Shown: piece after piece, positions 32,985-42,080 of the stretch | Layout of the letters: each line of letters opens with the position of its first letter | Position numbering within the stretch: position 1 is the first letter of the stretch | Source: Enterococcus casseliflavus NBRC 100478 | Lineage (GTDB): Bacteria; Bacillota; Bacilli; Lactobacillales; Enterococcaceae | Length of the DNA: 64,000 nt | Reading direction: 5' to 3' | Assembly (NCBI RefSeq): GCF_001544095.1 | Contig: NZ_BCPT01000003.1 | Span: 124,001-188,000 of the forward strand | The notes under the pieces: model-generated | What the model saw: only the letters and a program-made list of their open reading frames with translations | Databases searched by the model: none | What the model was told of the DNA's origin: nothing | Position numbers and translations under genes: made by a program

Positions 32985-33583
32985 GAACAAAAGTTACCCC
33001 GCAACGCTTAAACCAAGCGCTGTTGACTGGCATCAACTGGCTTCCGCATTTACTGGTTTTACAAGGCATGTGGCTGTTGTATTCCTTGCCTTTGATCACG
33101 AGTACCACCGCTAGTCGAGCATTGATCGAGACGTTGACGGAACTGCGTAACGATGGCTTGGAGGCAAGCAGCAAAGCTCGTTTTCAGCAAGCATTTCATC
33201 AGCAGTGGGCAACAAGAAAAGGGCAAGACCGTTTGCTCAGTCTATTCTTCTTGCTGCTTTTAGCGGACAGCTTTGTCTTTAGCCGTCTGCAGCACCCGCT
33301 GTTTCAAATCGCTAGTTACGCGTTAGCGTTCACCTTTGGCTTGTTTTGCTTGGTCTTACTTTATCAAACGAGGCTGCTTCACACCTATCCGCAGCAGTCC
33401 AGCTCATTGTTTTATAGTTTTTACCAGTTTGCTCGTTCACCCAAACGAGTACTGGCGCATCTTTTAGCAACAGTGACGCTTGTCTTGACCTTTTTGCTGT
33501 TTGGTCCAGTCTACTTATTGGTCTTAGGGATCAGCACCTTGTATTTGGTCAATGTCTTGCTCTGTGACCAAGCGCTCAAATAG
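32981..33583 (+). CDS. YesL-like (DUF624) membrane protein
   Basis: A 200-residue protein with about four hydrophobic segments. The opening NWLPHLLVLQGMWLLYSLPLITSTTASRAL corresponds to the DUF624/YesL family, which accompanies family 1 sugar ABC transporters in Firmicutes and has no proven function. It overlaps the permease gene by four bases and ends the operon at a strong terminator. Confidence 0.75.
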   Translation: MRTKVTPQRLNQALLTGINWLPHLLVLQGMWLLYSLPLITSTTASRALIETLTELRNDGLEASSKARFQQAFHQQWATRKGQDRLLSLFFLLLLADSFVFSRLQHPLFQIASYALAFTFGLFCLVLLYQTRLLHTYPQQSSSLFYSFYQFARSPKRVLAHLLATVTLVLTFLLFGPVYLLVLGISTLYLVNVLLCDQALK

Positions 33584-33598
33584 AAAACAAACGGGTAT

Positions 33599-33641
33599 CC
33601 CGAAACTTCCTTAGTGAAAAGCTAAGGAGTTTCGGTTTTTT
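33599..33641 (+). terminator. terminator of the sugar ABC operon
   Basis: CCGAAACTTCCTTAG pairs with CTAAGGAGTTTCGG (one bulge), followed by six T. Confidence 0.9.
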
Positions 33642-33653
33642 GTGAAGAGAAGG

Positions 33654-33708
33654 TTGACAGGGTCAAAAATTATGCCTATGCTGAATGTAAATTTAGTAAA
33701 CAGTAAAC
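33654..33708 (+). promoter_or_regulatory. promoter of the LacI-type regulator with operator half-sites
   Basis: TTGACA (33654) and TATGCT (33677) are 17 bases apart. Just downstream are two direct GTAAAC units (33696 and 33703), the same half-site as in the GTAAACGTTTAC palindrome before the EIIC gene, which suggests autoregulation. Confidence 0.7.
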
Positions 33709-33723
33709 AGATGAGGTGTAGCT

Positions 33724-34758
33724 ATGGCAAGTATGAGAGATATCGCGAAATTAGCCGGGGTGTCGGTAGCAAGTGTTTCTAGAATCCTTAACAATGATGA
33801 AACATTCAGTATCAATGAACACACGCGTCAGCGAGTCATTGAGATCGCCAACCAAATGAATTACTCAAAAGAAAAAAATCAACCCCATTCCCGTGAAGTC
33901 GGCGACCAAAACACGATTGCCATCATTACCCGCCACGATCGAGAGTCGGAAAGAAATGATCCGTATTTTATGATGATCCGCAATGGGATCGAAAAGGAAG
34001 CGGCGAAGTGGCGCTTAAAAACGATTCGGGCCTTTTCCATGCGGGAGCCTCAAAAAGATTTGGCACAATTGGCGAAGTATGGCGCAGTCATTATTATTGG
34101 AGAGATGACCAGCGATGCTTTGGCAGAGATCAGTCAGCAAAATGCCAATATTATCCTGGTGGATAATTATAGTGAAGCACCCAGCTACGATTGCATCCAA
34201 ACCGATTTTGCCCAAAAGACTCACCAGATCCTCACGTTGTTAAAAGAGAAGGGCCATGAGAATATTGCCTTTGTGGGCGGTGTTGCCAGCCGAGTGACGA
34301 TTTCTGGCGAAGTCGTTTACGATGAACAAGAGATTCGAGCAGGAAACTACCGCCAATGGATGCTGCTCAATAAATTGGAAAAGTTCACAACCGTGCTGCA
34401 GGGGAAATGGTCACCAGAGACTGGGTTGCATTTTGGTCAGCAGATCGCGCAAATGAATCCTCGCCCCACAGCGATCGTCGTTGCCAGCGATCCTATGGCT
34501 GTCGGGGTATACAAGGCACTCGCTGAAGCGGGGCTATCGATTCCTAAAGATGTGTCAGTCGTTAGTTTTGATGATATCGAAATGGCGCAATTTATGACGC
34601 CAGCACTGTCTTCCGTCAAGATGAAAGCTGAAGAGATGGGGCAGATGAGTGTCGAATTAGCGAAAAATAAAATCCTTGGGGTGCGGACGATGCCTGTTCG
34701 CGTCGTTTGTGGCAGTGAATTGATTATTAGAGAATCGATTGCCAAAAAAGATCAGTGA
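33724..34758 (+). CDS. LacI/GalR-family regulator of the galactoside genes
   Basis: A 344-residue repressor with N-terminal helix-turn-helix (SMRDIAKLAGVSVASVSRILNND) and a sugar-binding-protein-like domain (NTIAIITRHDRESERNDPYFMMIRNGIE, VASDPMAVGVYKALAEAGLSIPKDVSVVSFDDIEMAQFMTPALSSV). It is similar in type to GalR/EbgR/MsmR-class regulators. Lying between the ABC operon and the EIIC-galactosidase operon with matching GTAAAC sites on its own and the next promoter, it probably controls at least the latter. AGGTG precedes the ATG. Confidence 0.88.
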   Translation: MASMRDIAKLAGVSVASVSRILNNDETFSINEHTRQRVIEIANQMNYSKEKNQPHSREVGDQNTIAIITRHDRESERNDPYFMMIRNGIEKEAAKWRLKTIRAFSMREPQKDLAQLAKYGAVIIIGEMTSDALAEISQQNANIILVDNYSEAPSYDCIQTDFAQKTHQILTLLKEKGHENIAFVGGVASRVTISGEVVYDEQEIRAGNYRQWMLLNKLEKFTTVLQGKWSPETGLHFGQQIAQMNPRPTAIVVASDPMAVGVYKALAEAGLSIPKDVSVVSFDDIEMAQFMTPALSSVKMKAEEMGQMSVELAKNKILGVRTMPVRVVCGSELIIRESIAKKDQ

Positions 34759-34774
34759 CGTCTGATCTTTTTTT
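34744..34774 (+). terminator. terminator overlapping the end of the regulator gene
   Basis: AAAAAGATCAG / CTGATCTTTTTTT with a six-base loop containing the TGA stop codon. Confidence 0.9.
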
Positions 34775-34784
34775 ATTTTAGGGG

Positions 34785-34833
34785 TTGTGTAAACATTAAC
34801 TAAACAACTATACTGATTGTAGTAAACGTTTAC
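34785..34833 (+). promoter_or_regulatory. promoter and perfect operator of the EIIC-galactosidase operon
   Basis: TTGTGT (34785) and TATACT (34809) with an 18-base spacer. Eight bases after the -10 is GTAAACGTTTAC (34822-34833), a perfect 12-bp LacI-family palindrome. Confidence 0.75.
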
Positions 34834-34858
34834 AGTTAAAAATAAAGGAGAAAACGAA

Positions 34859-36193
34859 ATGAAGTTTATTGATAAATTAGCCGAAAAGATGGTGCCTTTT
34901 GCTCAGATCATTGCCAACAACAAATACTTGTTAAGTCTGCGTGATGGGTTTATGGTCGCTTTTCCTGCAACAATGTTTGCGTCAATTATGATTATTATTC
35001 AGAATCTGCCTGCTACTTTCGGACTCTCGGAAAAACTTCCAGAGGGATTCATCACGTTTCTAAACGACTTTTTTGGTCCTATCGGAAATGCGACCATGAG
35101 TATCACCGCTATTTTCGTTGTTTTTGGGATCGGCTATCAGTTGGCTGGCAAGTATGGACAAGCCAAATTATTTGCGGGTGCCATCTCACTGTCTTCGTTT
35201 TTGATGCTGCTGCCTTTTGGCTCATCCGAAGAGTTAGGTACAGTGATCCCCTTGTCGAAATTAGGGGCTGAGGGAATGTTTGTCGGAATCATCACGGCCA
35301 TTATCGCTACGCAGATCTATTGCAAAATCAGTGCGGCTGGACTGACGATCAAAATGCCAGATTCGGTTCCGCCAATGATTGCAGAATCCTTTGTCGCCAT
35401 CATTCCTGGGGCGGCACCGTTGTTCCTTTTCAATTTGATCCGCTACTTGTTCACCTTTACTTCATGGGGCAATGCCGTTGATTTCGTTTATGAGATTTTG
35501 CAAAAACCATTAATGGGCTTAGGCGGTACGTTGCCAGCAGTACTGATCGCCGTCTTGTTCACCCAATTTTTCTGGTGGTTTGGGATTCACGGAACACTAG
35601 TGGTCAATGCGGTGATCGATCCAATAATGAATGCGTTAGCGATCGAAAACTATGAAGCTTACAAAGCAGGGGCGGAACAACTGCCCCATATCATTAACAC
35701 TACGTTTATGGGCGTGTTCGTCAATCAAGGAATGCAGCTGGGGATCTCGATTACAATGGCCTTCTTTATCGCTCGTTCGATTCGGATGAAAAAATTAATG
35801 AAGACGGTGATCGCTCCATCTGTTTTCAACGTATCTGAACCGATGACCTTTGGTTTGCCGATCGTCTTGAACCCGATCGCTTTTGTCCCATGGATCTTAG
35901 CGCCATTAGCCAGTACGACGATCTCTTACTTTGCGATTGCCGCCGGCTTAGTGCCAAGACCAATTGGAGCAACGGTTGTTTGGACGACCCCTGTTTTCTT
36001 ATCTGGTTGGTTAGGCACGGGTTCTGTTGCCGGCGCAATCTTACAGTTAGTGACGGTTGCCGTAATGACCTTGATTTGGGTGCCATTCTTGATCGTAATG
36101 GATCGCGGGTACTTGAAAGAAGAAAAAGCAGAAGCGGCATTAAATGAACAAGCGGCATCTGAAATGATCAATCAAAGGGTAGAAGAAAGATAA
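34859..36193 (+). CDS. PTS EIIC, lactose/cellobiose family
   Basis: A 444-residue membrane permease of the CelB/LacE class: MKFIDKLAEKMVPFAQIIANNKYLLSLRDGFM, the conserved WWFGIHGTLVVNAV and FNVSEPMTFGLPIVLNPIAFVPW. It heads an operon with DUF3284, GH36 and GH42 genes, so the imported sugar is probably a galactoside. EIIA and EIIB partners are not in the window. AAAGGAG precedes the ATG and a LacI-type palindrome sits in the promoter. Confidence 0.9.
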   Translation: MKFIDKLAEKMVPFAQIIANNKYLLSLRDGFMVAFPATMFASIMIIIQNLPATFGLSEKLPEGFITFLNDFFGPIGNATMSITAIFVVFGIGYQLAGKYGQAKLFAGAISLSSFLMLLPFGSSEELGTVIPLSKLGAEGMFVGIITAIIATQIYCKISAAGLTIKMPDSVPPMIAESFVAIIPGAAPLFLFNLIRYLFTFTSWGNAVDFVYEILQKPLMGLGGTLPAVLIAVLFTQFFWWFGIHGTLVVNAVIDPIMNALAIENYEAYKAGAEQLPHIINTTFMGVFVNQGMQLGISITMAFFIARSIRMKKLMKTVIAPSVFNVSEPMTFGLPIVLNPIAFVPWILAPLASTTISYFAIAAGLVPRPIGATVVWTTPVFLSGWLGTGSVAGAILQLVTVAVMTLIWVPFLIVMDRGYLKEEKAEAALNEQAASEMINQRVEER

Positions 36194-36245
36194 GCCCAGA
36201 AACAGAAAGGAATGCAATAGCGCACCCTTTAGAAAGGAATTTGTG

Positions 36246-36713
36246 ATGAGAACCGATACATTGTCTTGCAGTTATCAAATGAATACCACACCTACGGACT
36301 TTTCCCGTGTGTTATTGGTGGAACAAGAGAAATTCTTTCTAGCCAAACAAGCCCAAGAACCGTTCGGGGAAGGCTGCCGTATTGAAACGATGATCCAAAC
36401 CAAAACCGCCCCGCGGTTGGTACCTGCCGTCATGACGGTCAAAAAAATTGCCGCGGATGAGCTGTGGCTTCGTACGACCCATGAAGAAGGAGTGATCGAT
36501 CAACGGTACAGTTTTGCTCCAGGACGAAAAGGGAAGCTGCAAGTCACGTATTCGGAACAAAGCCGTTTTGCGCAGCAGAAAACAACCTACAGTTTTATGC
36601 TGGCGGCGCTGTTTTACAAATTCTTTTTCAATCGCGGCGTCAAAAAACGCTTGCGTTATCTTGAAGCAGCTTGTCAACGAGCAGGGACAAATGAAAAAAA
36701 TGGGGAAAATTGA
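36246..36713 (+). CDS. DUF3284 family protein
   Basis: A 155-residue cytoplasmic protein matching the DUF3284 family (TDFSRVLLVE near the start, AVMTVKKIAADELWLRTTHEEGVIDQRYSF, C-terminal basic helix). These small proteins accompany lactose/cellobiose-type PTS genes in enterococci and lactobacilli and have no known role. AAAGG lies eight bases before ATG 36246; a GTG just upstream is also in frame. Confidence 0.8.
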   Translation: MRTDTLSCSYQMNTTPTDFSRVLLVEQEKFFLAKQAQEPFGEGCRIETMIQTKTAPRLVPAVMTVKKIAADELWLRTTHEEGVIDQRYSFAPGRKGKLQVTYSEQSRFAQQKTTYSFMLAALFYKFFFNRGVKKRLRYLEAACQRAGTNEKNGEN

Positions 36714-36721
36714 GGATAGCA

Positions 36722-38959
36722 ATGATAGAAATTAGGAATGAACAACTCTTTCACTTATACAATGAAAAAATCAGTTATATCATCAATGTGTTACCAAATC
36801 AGCAACTGGGTCATGTCTATTTTGGGCCATCTCTAGGCACACTGGCGCCGTTTGATCAAGCATACCTTGAGAAAAAAGAGAATAAATCGGCAGGAACCGT
36901 CAAATTTTTTGAAGCAGACAATCTTTTTACCTTGGCGGACCGTTTTCAAGAATTGCCAACGTATGGGACTTCTGATTTTCGAGAAGGGGCAGTGTCGGTC
37001 TTTGAGGAAGAAACCCCTCTTTATGTTGATTTTAAACTTGTGGCTTTTCACTGTTTTGAGGGCAAAGAACGAATGCTGGCGCAACCAGCCAGCTTTGCTT
37101 CTGCCGATGAAAGCCAAAGCATCGTCTTTGAATTAGTAGATCAAGAGAGGCAGCTGGAAATGGCGATCACCTATACGATCTTCAAAGGATCAGGAACGAT
37201 CACGCGGCAGCAAACACTGACCAATACGGGGAGCAAGCCGAGAACCATCCAGCGCTTTTTGAGTGGTGTCTTGGAGCTGAAAAATCGCGATTTTGAACTG
37301 CTGCATCTTTCAGGCGCATGGCTGAAAGAACGGCATATCAAGACGGTCCCTTTGACCCAAGGGACGATCAGTGTCGGCTCGTTAAAAGGAGCGTCTGGTC
37401 ATCAGCACAATCCTTTTGTCGCCTTAAAAGAACAGCAAGCCACCAATGACACTGGTCATGTCTATGGTGCCAACCTGATTTATTCTGGCAACTTTTTGGC
37501 GCAAACGGAAATGGATGAGTGGGACAACGTTCGATTGATGTTGGGGATACATCCTGAGCATTTCAGCTGGCAGCTTTCACAAGGAGAAACCTTTGAAGCC
37601 CCAGAATGTCTCTTCACCTTCACCGCTGATGGTCTGAATGGCTTGAGTCAAGAATCCGCCCAATTTATCGAAAAGCATGTGATTGCCCCTTATTGGCAAA
37701 AGCGGCAGCGGCCGATCGTCTTTAATAATTGGGAAGCGACTTATTTTGATTTTAATGAAGAAAAGCTGTTGACCTTAGCCCAAGAAAGCAAGGCATTAGG
37801 GATGGAGTGCTTTGTGCTGGACGATGGTTGGTTTGGAAAACGCAACGACGACCGCAGTTCATTAGGCGATTGGGTAGCGGACCCTGCCAAATTTCCAAAA
37901 GGAATCGGGTCTTTTGCTGAGAAAATTCATGCCATGCAGCTGCAACTGGGGATTTGGTTTGAACCAGAAATGGTTTCGCCGGATAGTCAGTTGTACCAAG
38001 AGCATCCTGAGTGGGTAGTCAAGCATCCTTATGAGCGGATCTCTGTGGGGCGCGGGCAATACGTGTTGGATTTTGCCAATCCAGCAGTGGTCGAGGCGAT
38101 TTTCGAAGCGATGCAAAAAGTGATCCTTGAAACCAAGCTAGATTACATCAAATGGGATATGAACCGCAATATCACGGAAGCTTACTCTCCCTATTTAGCA
38201 GAACAGGGATTTTCTCAGACGGAGTTTTATCATCGCTACATTTTAGGTCTTTATCGCTTATATGAAAAAATCTTAGCTGCGTTTCCGACCCTTTTGATCG
38301 AAGGCTGTGCTGGCGGCGGGGGCAGATACGATTTAGGGATCTTATTTTACAGTCCGCAGATTTGGCCTAGTGATGATAGTGATGCAGTGGAACGTTTAGC
38401 CATCCAAAGCGGAACGTTGTTAGGATATCCTTTGTCCTCTTTCAGCAATCACGTGTCGGCGGCACCAAACCACCAAGTCGGCCGGGCAACGTCTTTAGCC
38501 TTTCGGCAAACCGTCGCAATGTTTGGGCCTTTGGGGTATGAACTCGATCTCTTTCACTTGTCTGAAGCTGAAAAGCAGGCAATCAAATCCCAAATCGTCT
38601 TTTATAAAAAACAGCGGCAATTGCTGACCTTTGGCACTTTTTACCAGCTGCAACAGTTGGACCATGCCAATGAAACGACTTGGGCGGTGTATGATCCGCA
38701 AAACGAAGAAGCCTTGATTGCTTTCTTTCGCGTGTTGGCACAAGCCAATCCGACGGCGGAAGACTTTTTACCCGCAGCCTTTCTCAATGCCCAACAGGTG
38801 TACCAGGTCAATGGCGAAACTGTCTCTGGTCAGCTGTTAAGGCAATTAGGGTTGCGTAAACCCTATCAGTTTAATGCCGTCAACCATGGAACAGCACAAG
38901 TCACTGGCGATTTTCAATCATTTGTCTACCAGTTACAAGCCAAAAAAGGAGTAGAATGA
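36722..38959 (+). CDS. alpha-galactosidase (GH36)
   Basis: A 745-residue intracellular GH36 enzyme removing terminal alpha-galactose from melibiose/raffinose-like sugars. The N-terminal beta-sandwich is followed by the barrel with FVLDDGWFGKRNDD, the nucleophile Asp in YIKWDMNR, EGCAGGGGRYD and the acid/base Asp in WPSDDSDA. No signal peptide. GAGGA precedes ATG 36722; a TTG at 36710 is in frame but has no site. It overlaps the beta-galactosidase gene by four bases. If the substrate enters by PTS it would be phosphorylated, so a 6-phospho specificity is possible. Confidence 0.93.
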   Translation: MIEIRNEQLFHLYNEKISYIINVLPNQQLGHVYFGPSLGTLAPFDQAYLEKKENKSAGTVKFFEADNLFTLADRFQELPTYGTSDFREGAVSVFEEETPLYVDFKLVAFHCFEGKERMLAQPASFASADESQSIVFELVDQERQLEMAITYTIFKGSGTITRQQTLTNTGSKPRTIQRFLSGVLELKNRDFELLHLSGAWLKERHIKTVPLTQGTISVGSLKGASGHQHNPFVALKEQQATNDTGHVYGANLIYSGNFLAQTEMDEWDNVRLMLGIHPEHFSWQLSQGETFEAPECLFTFTADGLNGLSQESAQFIEKHVIAPYWQKRQRPIVFNNWEATYFDFNEEKLLTLAQESKALGMECFVLDDGWFGKRNDDRSSLGDWVADPAKFPKGIGSFAEKIHAMQLQLGIWFEPEMVSPDSQLYQEHPEWVVKHPYERISVGRGQYVLDFANPAVVEAIFEAMQKVILETKLDYIKWDMNRNITEAYSPYLAEQGFSQTEFYHRYILGLYRLYEKILAAFPTLLIEGCAGGGGRYDLGILFYSPQIWPSDDSDAVERLAIQSGTLLGYPLSSFSNHVSAAPNHQVGRATSLAFRQTVAMFGPLGYELDLFHLSEAEKQAIKSQIVFYKKQRQLLTFGTFYQLQQLDHANETTWAVYDPQNEEALIAFFRVLAQANPTAEDFLPAAFLNAQQVYQVNGETVSGQLLRQLGLRKPYQFNAVNHGTAQVTGDFQSFVYQLQAKKGVE

Positions 38960-41010
38960 TGAGCAATCAATTGTTTGATCAGCAGTTTATGCATGGCGGA
39001 GATTACAACCCCGATCAATGGCTGGCTTATCCAGAAATCTTGCAAAAGGATCTTGCCTACATGCAGCAAGCCCATGTCAACACCGTCACATTAGGGGTGT
39101 TTGCTTGGAGTGCCTTAGAGCCGCAAGAAGGCGTTTATCAGTTTGACTGGTTGGATCGTGTGTTTGATCAGATCCATGGCATCTGCGGCAAAGTCATTTT
39201 GGCCACTCCTAGCGGTGGGCGGCCTCAATGGCTAAGCCAAAAGTATCCTGAAGTCAATCGGACCAACGCCCAAGGGCAAAAACATACCCATGGGTTTCGC
39301 CACAATCACTGTTACTCTTCACCGATCTATCGGGAAAAGGTGACGCAAATCAATCAGCAGTTGGCAAAACGTTACGGCAAGCATCCGGCATTAGCCATGT
39401 GGCATATTTCCAATGAGTACTCTGGGGAATGCTTTTGCTCCTATTGTCAGGAAAACTGGCGCAGCTGGCTGCAAAAAAAATATGGTGATTTAGCCACGTT
39501 GAATCATGCCTGGTGGACTTCTTTTTGGGGCGGTACGTACTCTGATTGGTCGCAGGTTTTACCGCCTTCACCTTTAGGGGAACACAAAGTGCATGGCATG
39601 GATCTTGATTGGAAACGATTTGTCACAGATAGGACGATCGATTTTTATTTGCATGAATGTGCGCCGATCCGTCAACTGACACCGGACATTCCTGTGACGA
39701 CGAATTTTATGGCGGAAGGACATGCTACCCAAGATTTTATTCCTTTAGAAGGCATTGATTACAGCAAGTTCGCTCGTCATGTGGATATCGTTAGTTGGGA
39801 TAGTTACCCTGATTGGAACAACAACTTTGAATCCTTGGCAGCGACAGCGATGAAATCCGCCTATGTGCATGACCAGTACTGGTCATTGAAGAAACAGCCC
39901 TTTTTAGTGATGGAATGCACTCCGAGTTTTGTTAACTGGCATTCCTTCAATAAAGCGAAAAAGCCTGGTGTCCATCAGTTGAGTGCCATGCAGCAGATCG
40001 CCCATGGCTCAGATAGTACCTTGTATTTTCAATGGCGCCAATCCCGCGGCAATTCAGAAAAATTCCATGGGGCAGTCGTGGGACATGATGATTCCACAGA
40101 GAATCGGGTCTTCAAAGAAGTTGCGGCTTACGGCAAGCGCTTGGAAAAAATCAAAGAGATTCAAGGAACCACAAGAAAAAAAGCAGTGGCGATCCTATTT
40201 GATTGGGAAAGCAACTGGGCATTGAAGCGAGGCGGCGGGTTTGGGCGACCAACAAGACGGTATCCGCAAACGTTGCAAGAGCATTATCGTTATTTCTGGG
40301 AACAAGACATCGCTGTCGATATTTTGACGCCAGAGCAAGATTTTTCTGACTATCAGTTGGTGATCGCTCCGATGCTTTACTTGATGACATCAGAGACGAT
40401 GGCAAAACTTTGCCAGTACACGGAAGCTGGTGGTACCTTGATTTCCAGTTACTTTAGCGGCATGGTCAATGAAACCGACTTGTTGTATCTGGGGGGCTTG
40501 CCACAGCCGTTGCGAGCATTATTAGGCATCAACGTGCTGGAGCTAGAAACTCTTTTTGACACTGAACACAATCAAGTGGTTTTTCAAGGACAGCCCTTTG
40601 AAACACGGGACTATTCTGCAATCATCGAAGCCGAAACAGCGGAGGTACTAGGGGAGTATCAAGCGGATTTTTACCAAGGAACACCTGCGATCACCAAAAA
40701 TGCCTTTGGTGCAGGCACCGCCTACTATCTGGCGGCTCGCACCAACTATGACTTTTTCGAACAGTTTTATGCCTCTTTGGTCCGTGAGCTGTCCTTGGCA
40801 GAGGAAAGGATCGCGCATGCCAATCCTGCAGTCTCGATCCAAGGCAGGTTCAGTCCAGAACGAACGTACTTTTTCATCATGAATTTTTCTGAGAAAGAGC
40901 AGACACTACACTTGATCAAAGAAGTCGTTGATTTAGAGACCAATCAAGCAGTCCCTCAAACAGCAACCTTAGCGCCGTATGAAGTGCGAGTGGTTTATTT
41001 TAACAATTAG
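38956..41010 (+). CDS. beta-galactosidase (GH42)
   Basis: A 684-residue GH42 enzyme: FMHGGDYNPDQW at the N terminus, acid/base Glu in WHISNEYSGECFC, nucleophile Glu in FLVMECTPSFVNW. The zinc-type cysteine cluster (CFCSYC with an upstream Cys in HNHCYSS) is present. A trimerisation domain and C-terminal beta domain follow. AAAGGAG precedes two adjacent ATGs (38956, 38959). With the GH36 gene it would dismantle mixed galactosides inside the cell. Confidence 0.93.
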   Translation: MMSNQLFDQQFMHGGDYNPDQWLAYPEILQKDLAYMQQAHVNTVTLGVFAWSALEPQEGVYQFDWLDRVFDQIHGICGKVILATPSGGRPQWLSQKYPEVNRTNAQGQKHTHGFRHNHCYSSPIYREKVTQINQQLAKRYGKHPALAMWHISNEYSGECFCSYCQENWRSWLQKKYGDLATLNHAWWTSFWGGTYSDWSQVLPPSPLGEHKVHGMDLDWKRFVTDRTIDFYLHECAPIRQLTPDIPVTTNFMAEGHATQDFIPLEGIDYSKFARHVDIVSWDSYPDWNNNFESLAATAMKSAYVHDQYWSLKKQPFLVMECTPSFVNWHSFNKAKKPGVHQLSAMQQIAHGSDSTLYFQWRQSRGNSEKFHGAVVGHDDSTENRVFKEVAAYGKRLEKIKEIQGTTRKKAVAILFDWESNWALKRGGGFGRPTRRYPQTLQEHYRYFWEQDIAVDILTPEQDFSDYQLVIAPMLYLMTSETMAKLCQYTEAGGTLISSYFSGMVNETDLLYLGGLPQPLRALLGINVLELETLFDTEHNQVVFQGQPFETRDYSAIIEAETAEVLGEYQADFYQGTPAITKNAFGAGTAYYLAARTNYDFFEQFYASLVRELSLAEERIAHANPAVSIQGRFSPERTYFFIMNFSEKEQTLHLIKEVVDLETNQAVPQTATLAPYEVRVVYFNN

Positions 41011-41021
41011 CTGACCATTGG

Positions 41022-41064
41022 AAAAAACGTCCCTTTCGACAAATGCAGAAAGGGACGTTTTTTT
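41022..41064. terminator. terminator after the galactosidase operon
   Basis: AAAACGTCCCTTTC pairs with GAAAGGGACGTTTT around a 10-base loop with A and T runs on both sides, so it may work in both directions. Confidence 0.9.
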
Positions 41065-41084
41065 GATGAATGGTTTATCAGAAA

Positions 41085-41921
41085 TCATTCTGAATCGGCT
41101 GCTTGGTGCTTTTTCATCCATTGAGGCAATGCGGCACTGATTTGTGTCGGCAAAACGACATAGTGCTCTTTTGCCAGTGCTTCGCCAATCAGGCTATGGA
41201 GATAGACAGCCGCTTGGATCGTTTCCTCTGTTTTTTCAAACTGTGCCAAAAAGCTGGTGATCATGCCTGCCAGCGTATCACCCATCCCACCAGTCGCCAT
41301 TGCGGGTGTTCCGAGGGGATTTTGGGTGATGCTGCTGCCGTAAATTTGTGTGCGATGGCTTTTTAAGACTACCAGACTTCCGAGTTTTTGTTGGGCTTGC
41401 TGATTGTTTTCCTCTGTCTGGTCGTCAATTGCCAGTCCGCTGAGCCGTTGCCATTCCATCTGATGCGGCGTGAAGACGACTTGTTCAGGAAAGGGAATGA
41501 TCAGCGGATATTTGGCAGCCAAATTGATCGCCGAACCATCGATCACCAACCATTGGTGTTCTTTTTGGGCAGAAACAATCCGCTGCAGCAGATCAAAATT
41601 GCTTTTTCCTTCGCCTAATCCAGGACCAATCAGTAGGACGTCTGCCGATTCGGTGACCGTATCGATCAGTTCTGTTTGCTGCCAATCGACAAACATCGCT
41701 TCAGGCAAGCGGGCGTGCAGGGCGGTTCGGTTGACGCCATCGGAGATCACGGTGGTCAAACCAGTTCCCCCATACACACAGGCTTGCGCAGCCATTAAGA
41801 TCGCCCCACCGAATTGGCGGTTGCCCCCTGCTAAAACGGCTCGGCCAAAAGTGCCTTTGTGGCTTTTTGTCGGGCGCTGTTGGATCACTTTGGATAAAAT
41901 TGCAGAATCAAGTTGCTCCAT
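41085..41921 (-). CDS. nnrD: ADP-dependent NAD(P)H-hydrate dehydratase
   Basis: A 278-residue ribokinase-fold enzyme (YjeF C-terminal domain) that repairs hydrated NAD(P)H. Motifs include GTFGRAVLAGGNRQFGGAILMAAQA, LIGPGLGEG, FTPHQMEWQRL and the nucleotide loop TGGMGDTLAG. The N-terminal epimerase domain of fused NnrD proteins is absent, so the epimerase, if any, is separate. AAAGGAG precedes ATG 41921. Single gene. Confidence 0.9.
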   Translation of the reverse strand: MEQLDSAILSKVIQQRPTKSHKGTFGRAVLAGGNRQFGGAILMAAQACVYGGTGLTTVISDGVNRTALHARLPEAMFVDWQQTELIDTVTESADVLLIGPGLGEGKSNFDLLQRIVSAQKEHQWLVIDGSAINLAAKYPLIIPFPEQVVFTPHQMEWQRLSGLAIDDQTEENNQQAQQKLGSLVVLKSHRTQIYGSSITQNPLGTPAMATGGMGDTLAGMITSFLAQFEKTEETIQAAVYLHSLIGEALAKEHYVVLPTQISAALPQWMKKHQAADSE

Positions 41922-42080
41922 GCAATGACTCCTTTCGTTAATCAAAATCGAGTTATATTTATTATACCTGTTTCCTAGAAATTTCATAGAAAAGACCCAT
42001 GGAAAAAGGCGCAATTTTTTTTCCTTTTTTGGTTTAAGAGTGTTATCATAAATAGCGAGAACAGAAATGGAGGGAACACT

